A stretch of 54,060 nt of DNA from positions 1-54,060 of the forward strand of contig NZ_JAAXKZ010000024.1 in the NCBI RefSeq assembly GCF_012911875.1, given 5' to 3'. Below the pieces are notes generated by a model that was not told the DNA's origin, ran no database searches, and saw nothing but the letters and a program-made list of their open reading frames with translations. This document shows, piece by piece, positions 24,926-32,141 of the stretch. Position 1 is the stretch's first letter; each line of letters begins with the position of its first letter. This DNA comes from Pseudonocardia bannensis. Its GTDB lineage: Bacteria; Actinomycetota; Actinomycetes; Mycobacteriales; Pseudonocardiaceae. The position numbers and the translations under genes are program-made.

Positions 24926-25110
24926 ATGGACTGGACCGAGCAGCTCGTCCGGCAGCTCGACCGGCACCGGGGTGCTCACCTGCAGCCCCAGGCTCGACGG
25001 GCTGACCGACGACGAGTACTTCTGGGAGCCGACGCCGGGCGCGTGGAACGTCCCCCGGGGGACGTCGGCGGCGCCGGTGCAGCGGGAGGCCATCCACCCC
25101 GGGGTCGAGG
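24926..25110 (+). pseudogene. DinB-family protein relic (N-terminal fragment, frameshifted)
   Basis: The 356-nt gap between glcF and the permease holds a gene relic. The ATG at 24926 reads MDWTEQLVRQLDRH. After a frameshift near nt 24975 the sequence continues as PRLDGLTDDEYFWEPTPGAWNV. Together these form the normal N-terminus of an actinobacterial DinB-superfamily (four-helix, metal-binding) protein. The rest of the gene, about 100 codons with the later His residues, is gone. No other feature is evident between the relic and the permease start. Confidence 0.7.
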
Positions 25111-25239
25111 TACTACTGCTCCGCGATCTCCACCGCAGTCGGACACCGGGACGCGGACCGGGACGAAACCGTTCGATCATGACCCGAATGGCGCAGCTCG
25201 GCCTGCCGGTGGGCAATCGCGGGCGCAGACTCCGCGGTC

Positions 25240-26916
25240 ATGAGGACCTGGACACCGACGTCCCTGGCGTCCGAGCAGTCCGGCGCGTTGCTCGCCGTCT
25301 ACCAGCAGGATCCGGAGTTCCTGGGCGGCTCGCCGGGCCTGTCCGCGTTGGTGTCGGTGGTCCCGCTGGCGGTGGTGCTCGTGCTGCTCGGGGTGCTGCG
25401 GGTACGGGCGCAGTGGGCCGCGCTGGCCGGGCTCGCGGCGGCCCTCGGGGTGGCGATCGCCGGATTCGGGATGCCGGTCGGCATGTCGCTGTCCGCCGCG
25501 GCACACGGGGCGTTCTTCGGGCTCGTCCCGATCATGTGGATCGTGGTCAACGCCCTCTGGGTGTTCAACATGACCGTGGCGACGGGACACTTCGACGTGC
25601 TGCGGCGCAACTTCGGCACGCTCTCGGTCGACCGGCGGACCCAGGCGATCCTGGTGGCGTTCTGCTTCGGCGGCCTGCTCGAGGCGCTGGCCGGGTTCGG
25701 GGCCCCGGTCGCCATCACCTCGGTGATGCTGATGGCGCTGGGCTTCAAACCGATCAAGGCGGCGGTGCTGGCGCTGGTCGCCAACACCGCGCCGGTCGCG
25801 TTCGGCGCGATGGGCGTCCCGGTGATCACCCTGGCCCGGGTGACCGGGCTGCCGCTGGACCAGGTCGCGTCGATGGTCGGCCGGCAGACGCCGTTCCTCG
25901 CGCTGTTCGTTCCTCTCGTGCTCGTGTTCATCGTCGACGGGCGACGCGGCCTGCGGGAGGCGTGGGTGCCGGCGCTGGCGTGCGGCGTGGTGTTCGCCTT
26001 CGCCCAGTTCGTGACCTCGAACTTCGTCTCCGTCGAGCTGACCGACATCGTCGCCTCGCTGCTCGGCGCGATCACCGTCGTCGCGCTGGCCCGGGTGCGG
26101 CCGAACGCGGTGTGGGCGGCCCGCGAACCCGCGGTGGCGGCGGGGAGCGGCCCGGGGACCGCAGCCGCTCCTGATTCCCGCGCCGACGTGCGCCGGGCCT
26201 ACGCCCCGTACGCGATCATCGTCGCGGTCTTCGCACTGGCCCAGCTGCCGGGCGTCAAGTCGGCACTCGACTCGTTGAAGCTCGCGTTCACCTGGCCGGG
26301 GCTGGACGTCGTCGACCGGACCGGCAAGCCGCACAGCACGACCCAGTACTCGCTGACCTGGCTCTCCACCGCCGGCACCCTGATGCTGATCGCCGGCGTG
26401 ATCGTCGCGCTGGTGCTGGGCGTCGGCCTCGCCAGGTCGGTGCGGACCTACCGCCGCACCCTCGTCGAGCTGCGCTGGGCGATCCTCACCGTGGCCGCGG
26501 TGCTCGCCCTGGCCTACGTCATGAACGCGTCCGCCCAGACCACCGCGATCGGCCTGTTCGTGGCCGGGGCCGGTGGGGCGCTCGCGTTCCTGTCCCCGGT
26601 GCTGGGCTGGTTCGCCGTCGCCGTGACCGGTTCGGACACCTCCGCCAACGCACTGTTCGGGGCGCTGCAGGTGACGGCCGCCCAGGGCGCGGGCCTGCCG
26701 CCCGAGCTGCTGGCCGGGGCCAACTCCTCCGGCGGTGTGCTGGGCAAGATGCTGTCGCCGCAGAACCTGACCATCGCCGCCGCGGCGGTGAAGCTCGACG
26801 GGCAGGAGGGCGTGCTGCTGCGCAAGGTGATCGGCTGGAGTCTCGGGATGCTGGTGGTGCTCTCCACGATCATCGCGCTGCAGGCCACCCCGGTACTGGG
26901 CTGGATGCTGCCCTGA
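25240..26916 (+). CDS. lldP: L-lactate/glycolate permease (LctP family)
   Basis: A 558-residue membrane carrier of the lactate permease family (LldP/GlcA), about 14 helices. Family segments include GLVPIMWIVVNALWVFNMTV near residue 95, CFGGLLEALAGFGAPVAIT near 145, VANTAPVAFGAMGVPVITL near 185, and the C-terminal GSDTSANALFGALQ and GANSSGGVLGKM. It imports lactate or glycolate with protons, which suits its place after glcDEF. The ATG at 25240 is the first possible start of the frame but has no clear ribosome-binding site. A TTG some 16 codons later is an alternative. A relic separates it from glcF. Confidence 0.93.
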   Translation: MRTWTPTSLASEQSGALLAVYQQDPEFLGGSPGLSALVSVVPLAVVLVLLGVLRVRAQWAALAGLAAALGVAIAGFGMPVGMSLSAAAHGAFFGLVPIMWIVVNALWVFNMTVATGHFDVLRRNFGTLSVDRRTQAILVAFCFGGLLEALAGFGAPVAITSVMLMALGFKPIKAAVLALVANTAPVAFGAMGVPVITLARVTGLPLDQVASMVGRQTPFLALFVPLVLVFIVDGRRGLREAWVPALACGVVFAFAQFVTSNFVSVELTDIVASLLGAITVVALARVRPNAVWAAREPAVAAGSGPGTAAAPDSRADVRRAYAPYAIIVAVFALAQLPGVKSALDSLKLAFTWPGLDVVDRTGKPHSTTQYSLTWLSTAGTLMLIAGVIVALVLGVGLARSVRTYRRTLVELRWAILTVAAVLALAYVMNASAQTTAIGLFVAGAGGALAFLSPVLGWFAVAVTGSDTSANALFGALQVTAAQGAGLPPELLAGANSSGGVLGKMLSPQNLTIAAAAVKLDGQEGVLLRKVIGWSLGMLVVLSTIIALQATPVLGWMLP

Positions 26917-26926
26917 CGGTGACCGG

Positions 26927-27310
26927 ATGAACGACCGGATCGACGGGCTCGACGAGCGCCTGCGACGCATCGGACAGCACCCGTTCCGGGCCGGGTTCCG
27001 GCTCCGCGGCCGGGACCGGGCCGTCGTGGACCTTCGCGGGATCGGCACCGTCCGCCGGCACGCCGACGACCTGATCGGCAAGCGGCTCGCCCCGGCCCGG
27101 CCCCACAACGACGGCCGCCAGACCCCGTATCGCGGGCATCCCGTCTTCGTGGCCCAGCACGCCACCGCGACCTGCTGCCGCACCTGCCTGGAGCGCTGGC
27201 ACGCCATCCCGGCCGGCCACGAGCTCGACGACGCGGAGCGCCACTACGTGGTCGAGGCGATCTGCCGCTGGCTCGTGGGCCAGTACGCTCCGGACGAGCC
27301 ACCCCCGTGA
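26927..27310 (+). CDS. DUF4186 family protein
   Basis: A 127-residue soluble protein of unknown function. It matches the conserved pattern I recall for DUF4186: GQHPFRAGFRLRGRDRA near residue 17, RRHADDLIGKRLAP, NDGRQTPYRGHPVF, and QHATATCCRTCLERWH near residue 83. The Cys-Cys-x2-Cys and His residues could bind a metal. It starts 11 nt after the permease stop and is convergent with thiL (4 nt apart). Whether it is cotranscribed with lldP is unclear. Confidence 0.85.
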   Translation: MNDRIDGLDERLRRIGQHPFRAGFRLRGRDRAVVDLRGIGTVRRHADDLIGKRLAPARPHNDGRQTPYRGHPVFVAQHATATCCRTCLERWHAIPAGHELDDAERHYVVEAICRWLVGQYAPDEPPP

Positions 27311-27314
27311 CCGG

Positions 27315-28268
27315 CTACCGGGCGAAGTGGTCCCATCCCGCGGGCTCCGCGTAGGGCCGGCCGTCGACCAGCACCCCGGGGCCGTCACCGGCTTCGCAGA
27401 CGCGCCCGATCGCCGTCCAGCCCGGGGGCAGGGTCGCGTCCGGCGGGAACGTCGCGGCCAGGGCGTGGTCCTCGCCACCGGTGAGCATCCAGTGCAGCGG
27501 GTCGGCACCGAGCGCGGACGCCACCTCGGCCAGGCGCGCGGGCACCTGCAGGGTCGGGCTGCGGACGTCCACGAGCACGCCGGAGGCCTGCGCGAGGTGG
27601 CCCAGATCGGCCAGCAACCCGTCGGAGACGTCGATCATCGCGGTGGCACCGGCGATCGCGGCCTGGGGGCCGGCGGCGTAGGGCGGCTCGGGCACCCGGT
27701 GGGCGCCCACCACCGCCACCGGCGAGCGGAACCCCCGGCTCAGTACCGCGAGGCCCGCGGCCGCCCAGCCCACCCGGCCGCACAGCGCCACCACGTCGCC
27801 CGGGCGGGCGCCGGACCGGGTCACCGGCTCGCGGCCCTCCAGGTCGCCGAGCGCGGTCACCGAGACCACGAGGGTCGCCGACGACGCCACATCGCCCCCG
27901 ACCAGGCCGACGCCGACCGCGGTCGCCTCGGCCCACAGCCCGTCGGCGAGCCCCTCCAACGTCTCCACCGGCGTCGACGCCGGGCACGCGAGGCCCACCA
28001 GCAGCGCCGTCGGCACCGCGCCCATCGCGGCCACGTCGGCCAGGTTCGCCGCCGCGGCCTTGCGGCCGACCTGTTCCGGGGTCGACCAGTCGAGCCGGAA
28101 GTGCACCGCCTCCACGAGCACGTCGGTGCAGGCCACCACCCGGCCGTCGGGCGCGGCGACCACCGCGGCGTCGTCCCCGGGACCCAGCAGGGTCCCCGCG
28201 GGCTGGCGCCGGTTCGCGGTCACACGAGCGATGAGCCCGAACTCACCCACCTCATCCAGTGTGTTCAT
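27315..28268 (-). CDS. thiL: Thiamine-monophosphate kinase
   Basis: A 317-residue enzyme that phosphorylates thiamine monophosphate with ATP to thiamine diphosphate. Typical ThiL segments are GEFGLIARV, LGPGDDAAVV near residue 30, STDVLVEGVHF-like CTDVLVEAVHFRLDW, KAAAANLADVAAMGA near 75, LVGGDVASS near 125, and MIDVSDGLLADLGHL near 215. The ATG at 28268 gives the usual N-terminus. A TTG 14 codons upstream is possible but less likely. Its grouping with ddl and DUF3515 is a common actinobacterial arrangement. Confidence 0.95.
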   Translation of the reverse strand: MNTLDEVGEFGLIARVTANRRQPAGTLLGPGDDAAVVAAPDGRVVACTDVLVEAVHFRLDWSTPEQVGRKAAAANLADVAAMGAVPTALLVGLACPASTPVETLEGLADGLWAEATAVGVGLVGGDVASSATLVVSVTALGDLEGREPVTRSGARPGDVVALCGRVGWAAAGLAVLSRGFRSPVAVVGAHRVPEPPYAAGPQAAIAGATAMIDVSDGLLADLGHLAQASGVLVDVRSPTLQVPARLAEVASALGADPLHWMLTGGEDHALAATFPPDATLPPGWTAIGRVCEAGDGPGVLVDGRPYAEPAGWDHFAR

Positions 28269-28395
28269 TCCCTCGCTCGACCCGGTTGAGGCGCTCGACG
28301 ATGGGGGCAACGCGGCTACCTCCGGTACGTTCGGTTTCCGACTTTCCTACCCGACACGACTCGACACACACGAAGCGACATGGAAGGGGCACGCC

Positions 28396-28632
28396 GTGGT
28401 GCAGGCTTACATCCTGGTCCAGACGGAGGTCGGCAAGGCGGCCGCCGTGGCATCCGAGATCGCCGCCATCCCGGGAGTGACGTCGGCCGAGGACGTGACC
28501 GGCCCGTACGACGTCATCGTCCGCGCCGAGGCCGACGACGTCGACAAGCTCGGACAACTCGTCGTCGCCCAGGTGCAGGGCGTCAACGGCATCACCCGCA
28601 CGCTGACCTGCCCGGTCGTCAAGCTGGGCTGA
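28396..28632 (+). CDS. Lrp/AsnC-type ligand-binding (RAM) domain protein, no HTH
   Basis: A 78-residue stand-alone RAM domain: AYILVQTEVGKAAAVASEIA, then GPYDVIVRAEADDVDKLG and a closing strand TRTLTCPVVKLG. This is the amino-acid-sensing half of Lrp/AsnC regulators without any DNA-binding part. Such SMLA-type proteins form decamers; their role is uncertain. GAAGGGG precedes the start, which may be either of two adjacent GTG codons. It is divergent from thiL and followed 1 nt later by the DUF3515 gene. Confidence 0.92.
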   Translation: MVQAYILVQTEVGKAAAVASEIAAIPGVTSAEDVTGPYDVIVRAEADDVDKLGQLVVAQVQGVNGITRTLTCPVVKLG

Positions 28633-28633
28633 C

Positions 28634-29224
28634 GTGGTGACCGGCACGGAGACCGGACGGGAGCGTCTGCGCCCCGCAGTGATCGTCGCGATCACGTTGC
28701 CGGTGCTGCTGGCGGTCATCGTGGCCGCGATCGGGATCACGGTGCGGATCCGCGGGATCGACGGCGGCCCGGACGCCACGGCGGCCGCGCCGGCCGAGAC
28801 CGGGCCGCTGGCGGTGGCCCCGGTCGACGCGCCGGGGGCGGGCGGCGGCGAGTGCGCCGCCCTGCTGGCGGCCCTCCCGGTCGGGCTCCCCGGCGACGAC
28901 GGCGTGCTGCCGTCGCGGCCGCTCGCCGAGCCGGCGCCGGGGGTGCTGGCATGGGCGGCGTCCCCGCGGCCGGTCGTCCTGCGCTGTGGACTGCCGCGCC
29001 CTGTCGAGCTGAACCCGGCCTCGGCCCTGCTGGAGATCAACGGGGTGCGGTGGCTGCGGCTCACCGACACCGCACCGGACTCGGTCCTCGCGACCTACGT
29101 CGCGGTCGACCGGCCCGTCTACGTCGTGCTCACCGCCCCGTCGACCGTCGGTAGCGGCCCGCTGCAGGCGGTCTCCGATGTGATCCGCTCGACCCTGCCG
29201 GCCACCGAGGTCGCCGTCCGCTGA
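28634..29224 (+). CDS. DUF3515 membrane-anchored protein
   Basis: A 196-residue protein with one N-terminal membrane helix (about residues 15-37, VIVAITLPVLLAVIVAAIG), a Gly/Ala-rich linker, and an extracytoplasmic domain of the DUF3515 type. The domain is marked by PVVLRCGLPRPVELNPAS near residue 118, NGVRWLRLTD and AVDRPVYVVLT. Two Cys residues (GGGECAALL and LRCGLP) could form a disulfide. It starts 1 nt after the RAM gene, so the two are probably cotranscribed. It converges with ddl; DUF3515 next to ddl is a conserved actinobacterial pair. Confidence 0.88.
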   Translation: MVTGTETGRERLRPAVIVAITLPVLLAVIVAAIGITVRIRGIDGGPDATAAAPAETGPLAVAPVDAPGAGGGECAALLAALPVGLPGDDGVLPSRPLAEPAPGVLAWAASPRPVVLRCGLPRPVELNPASALLEINGVRWLRLTDTAPDSVLATYVAVDRPVYVVLTAPSTVGSGPLQAVSDVIRSTLPATEVAVR

Positions 29225-29246
29225 CCCGCGGGCCCCGGCCGCGTCG

Positions 29247-30377
29247 TCAGCGGAGTCCGGTTCCCCGCGCGACGGCCGTCTCCACCAGCGTGGCCAGCAG
29301 CGTCGGGTAGTCGACCCCGGTCACCGCCCACATCCGCGGGTACATCGAGATCGGGGTGAACCCGGGCATCGTGTTGACCTCGTTGACGGTCAGCTCGCCG
29401 TCCGGCCCGACGAAGAAGTCCACCCGGGCCAGGCCCTGGCAGTCCAGCGCCCGGAACGCGGCGACGGCGAGCTCCCGCAGCCGCTCGGTGACGGCGTCGT
29501 CGAGCTTGGCCGGGATGTCGAACTCGCAGACGTCGTCGAGGTACTTGGACTCGAAGTCGTAGAACTCCGGGGAGGTGCCGCCCGGTCCGGGGCCGACCAG
29601 CCGGATCTCGGCCGGCACGCTGGCCCGCACCGAGCCGTCGGGGAACTCCAGCACCCCGCACTCCACCTCACGGCCCACGACGGCCGCCTCGACCAGAACC
29701 TTCGGGTCGTGCTCGCGGGCGGTGGCGATCGCGGAGTCCAGGTCGGCCCAGTCGGTGACCTTGGTGATCCCGACCGACGACCCGGCACGCGCGGGCTTGA
29801 CGAAGACGGGCAGCCCGAGGCGGTCGCGCTCGGCGCCGGTCAGCGTCGCGGTGCCGCGGCGGAGCACGACGAGGTCGCCGGCGGGCAGCCCGTCGGCGGC
29901 CAGCAGCTTCTTGGTGAACTCCTTGTCCATCCCCGCGGCGCTGGCGAGCACCCCGGCACCGACGTAAGGCACCCCCGCCATCTCCAGGAGTCCCTGCAGC
30001 GTGCCGTCCTCACCGAACGGGCCGTGCAGCACCGGGAAGACGACGTCGACCCCGGAGAACACCTGGCCCGCCCGGTCGGACTCCAGGAGCACGAGACCGC
30101 CGCGGGTCGGGTCGCCGGGCAGTGCCAGTGCGGTACCGCCCGCGTCGACGGACGGCAGCGCCCGCTCGGTGATCTGCAGCCCCGCCGGGTCGTCGGTGCC
30201 CAGCACCCAGGCGCCCTCGGGGGTGATGCCGACCGGCACGATCTCGAAGCGCTCACGGTCCAGGTAGGACAGCACGCTCCCGGCCGACACGCACGAGATG
30301 GCGTGCTCGCTGCTGCGGCCGCCGAACACCACGGCCACCCGCAGGCGGCGCCGGCTCGGATCTGCGTGCGCGGTCAT
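29247..30377 (-). CDS. ddl: D-alanine--D-alanine ligase
   Basis: A 376-residue ATP-grasp enzyme that makes D-Ala-D-Ala for peptidoglycan. N-terminal motif [17 protein letters not shown] near residue 17; [19 protein letters not shown] near residue 115; [15 protein letters not shown] as the ATP-binding loop near 195; and the C-terminal [31 protein letters not shown] region with Mg ligands and the conserved Tyr near the end. The ATG at 30377 is the normal start. The frame is open upstream only as the antisense of other coding sequence. Confidence 0.96.
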   Translation of the reverse strand: MTAHADPSRRRLRVAVVFGGRSSEHAISCVSAGSVLSYLDRERFEIVPVGITPEGAWVLGTDDPAGLQITERALPSVDAGGTALALPGDPTRGGLVLLESDRAGQVFSGVDVVFPVLHGPFGEDGTLQGLLEMAGVPYVGAGVLASAAGMDKEFTKKLLAADGLPAGDLVVLRRGTATLTGAERDRLGLPVFVKPARAGSSVGITKVTDWADLDSAIATAREHDPKVLVEAAVVGREVECGVLEFPDGSVRASVPAEIRLVGPGPGGTSPEFYDFESKYLDDVCEFDIPAKLDDAVTERLRELAVAAFRALDCQGLARVDFFVGPDGELTVNEVNTMPGFTPISMYPRMWAVTGVDYPTLLATLVETAVARGTGLR

Positions 30378-30447
30378 GGCCGCCGAGGGTAGCCGCGGCC
30401 CGCCCGCGCGTCGTGGGCGGCGTGACGACTCGGGGCATCCGCCCCGT

Positions 30448-31350
30448 TCAGGCCCCGAAGCGCTGCTCCAGTTCACCGATCTCGGGTAGCCCGATGAGGT
30501 CGGTGAACTCGCCGAACGTCGGCAGCCCGGGCAGGGCCGCTGTCGGCGTGCCGTCGGCACGGAGGGTCTCCAGCAGCGCCCGGATGCCGGCGGTCGCCGC
30601 CAGCAGGGTGCCGATCGGGAAGAGCACCAGGGAGAACCCGAGTTCGGCGATCCGTTCCAGGGACAGCGCCGGGGTCCGGCCGCCCTCGGCCCAGTTGAAC
30701 ACCAACGGTGCCACCCCGCGCAGCTCCTTCGCGACCCGCGCGATGTCGTCCTCGCTGGTGGGCGCCTCGACGAAGAGCACGTCCGCGCCCGCCTCGGCAT
30801 AGGCCCGGGCGCGGGCGATCGCCGCGTCCAGCCCCTCGACGGCCGCTGCGTCGGTGCGGGCGATGAGCAGGAAGTCCGGGTCGCGCCGAGCGGCGACGGC
30901 GGCGCGGATCTTGCCGGCCATCTCCTCGGCCGGGATCACCGCCTTGCCGCTCATGTGTCCGCACTTCTTCGGCATCGCCTGGTCCTCGAGGTGGACGCCC
31001 GCCACCCCGGCCTGCTCGTACGCGGCCACGGTGCGCAGCACGTTGATCGCGTTGCCGTAACCGGTGTCGGCGTCGGCGATGACGGGCGTGTCGACGGCGG
31101 CGACGATCCGGCGGGCGTTGTCGACCATCTCGGAACCGGTGAGCAGCCCGACGTCGGGCCGGCCGATCAGCGACGCCGTCGTCCCGAAACCGGTCATGTA
31201 GACGACGTCGAACCCGGCCTGCTCGATCAGCCGCGCGGACAGTGCGTCGTACGCGCCGGGGGCCACCAGCGGCCGGCCGCTCGCCGCGGCGGTCAGCAGC
31301 TCGCGCAGCCGGGCCCGGGGGGGTGTCGGCGCGCTCAGCAGATCGGCCAC
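30448..31350 (-). CDS. Isocitrate lyase/PEP mutase superfamily enzyme
   Basis: A 300-residue TIM-barrel C-C or C-P lyase. Markers are [20 protein letters not shown] near residue 30, [20 protein letters not shown] near 88, the Mg-site HLEDQ, and the catalytic loop KKCGHMSGK near 127. The Cys in KKCGH is the residue used by isocitrate and methylisocitrate lyases, not by PEP mutases. Likely reactions are lysis of a 2-methylisocitrate- or malate-like acid, or oxaloacetate decarboxylation. GAGGG precedes the GTG. It diverges from the gntR-hyuAB operon with a candidate GntR site 21 bp upstream, suggesting coregulation. Confidence 0.88.
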   Translation of the reverse strand: MADLLSAPTPPRARLRELLTAAASGRPLVAPGAYDALSARLIEQAGFDVVYMTGFGTTASLIGRPDVGLLTGSEMVDNARRIVAAVDTPVIADADTGYGNAINVLRTVAAYEQAGVAGVHLEDQAMPKKCGHMSGKAVIPAEEMAGKIRAAVAARRDPDFLLIARTDAAAVEGLDAAIARARAYAEAGADVLFVEAPTSEDDIARVAKELRGVAPLVFNWAEGGRTPALSLERIAELGFSLVLFPIGTLLAATAGIRALLETLRADGTPTAALPGLPTFGEFTDLIGLPEIGELEQRFGA

Positions 31351-31370
31351 GAAGATCCCTCATTTCCTCG

Positions 31371-31386
31371 TTGCATACAGATACAA
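31371..31386. promoter_or_regulatory. Candidate GntR operator near the lyase gene
   Basis: TTGCATACAGATACAA is an imperfect inverted repeat (TTGnAT-N4-ATnCAA), 21 bp upstream of the lyase GTG. FCD-type GntR regulators bind sites like TTGTATACAA. It also contains a direct repeat of ATACA. Confidence 0.5.
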
Positions 31387-31431
31387 GAAAACTACGACTC
31401 GTTCGTGGACATCGGAAGCACTCCCCCCTAC

Positions 31432-31443
31432 ATTGCACACAAT
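31432..31443. promoter_or_regulatory. Candidate GntR operator near gntR
   Basis: ATTG-CACA-CAAT is a perfect 4+4+4 inverted repeat, 26 bp before the gntR GTG. It resembles the FCD-subfamily consensus ATTGTATACAAT and shares the TTG/CAA ends with the other site in the same spacer. It probably mediates autoregulation. Confidence 0.55.
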
Positions 31444-31469
31444 TCGAGGCCGAGTGAAAGAGGTCACGC

Positions 31470-32141
31470 GTGACGCGGGCATCGGAACGGGCGCTCGAGG
31501 CGGTGCGGGAGATGATCCTGCGCGGGGATGTCGCGCCCGGGCTGCGCCTCGGCGAGGTCGAGCTGGCCGAACGCCTGGGCGTCAGCCGGACCCCGGTGCG
31601 CGAGGCCCTGACCCGGCTCGCCGCCGAGGGTCTCGTCGAGATCAGCCCGAACCGCGGGGCGCGGGTCACCAGCTGGTCGATCGCCGAGCTGGAGGGCGTG
31701 TTCGACCTGCGGGCGGCGTTGGAGCCGCGGGCCACCGCGCGGGCGGTGTCCCGGGCGGACGCCGCGGATCTCGCCGCGCTCGACGCCCTGGCCACCGAGA
31801 TGCTCGCCGTCGGCTCCCCCGGCCCCGGCCAGGACCTCGACGCGCTGGTCCCGCTCAACCGCGAGTTCCACGGCCGGCTCGTCACGCTCGCCGACCACCC
31901 CGCCCTCGCCGCCGCGCTGGCCGGGGCCATCCACGCGCCGATCGTGCTGCGCAACTTCCACGCCTACGGCGACGCGTCGCTGCTCCGCAGCCTCTCCCAC
32001 CACGCCGAGATCGTCGCCGCGGCGCGCGCCGGGGATCCGGAGTGGGCACGGGCCGTGATGACCGCACACATCCACAACGCCCGGGCCGTGATGGTCCGCG
32101 CCGCCGCTGATGCGCAGAACGAGAAGGAGACAGGCTCATGA
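31470..32141 (+). CDS. GntR-family (FCD) transcriptional regulator
   Basis: A 223-residue regulator. The winged HTH at about residues 5-70 is of the GntR type: AVREMILRGDVAPGLRLGE, LAERLGVSRTPVREALTRLA. The C-terminal FCD all-helical domain (ELEGVFDLRAALEPRATARA onward) has an Arg/Asp start, an NREFH at about residue 131 and SHHAEIVAAARAGD near 190, which supply the usual metal-binding Asp/His residues. The GTG is preceded by AGAGG. Its stop overlaps the hyuA ATG, so the regulator is the first gene of the operon it likely controls. Confidence 0.93.
   Translation: MTRASERALEAVREMILRGDVAPGLRLGEVELAERLGVSRTPVREALTRLAAEGLVEISPNRGARVTSWSIAELEGVFDLRAALEPRATARAVSRADAADLAALDALATEMLAVGSPGPGQDLDALVPLNREFHGRLVTLADHPALAAALAGAIHAPIVLRNFHAYGDASLLRSLSHHAEIVAAARAGDPEWARAVMTAHIHNARAVMVRAAADAQNEKETGS

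Noticed and set aside
24926..25243. A possible intact 105-residue gene between glcF and lldP
   Set aside because: Only the first 14 residues resemble a protein family. The resemblance then continues in another frame, so it is treated as a relic.
29225..29246. GC-rich hairpin (GCGG...CCGC) between the convergent DUF3515 and ddl genes as a bidirectional terminator
   Set aside because: The stem is only 4 bp and lacks a T-tract; such pairings are common at this GC content.
30378..30800. N-terminal extension of the ddl frame by 141 codons
   Set aside because: It overlaps the lyase gene on the same strand in another frame and is Arg/Ser/Pro-rich. The ATG at 30377 begins a normal Ddl N-terminus.
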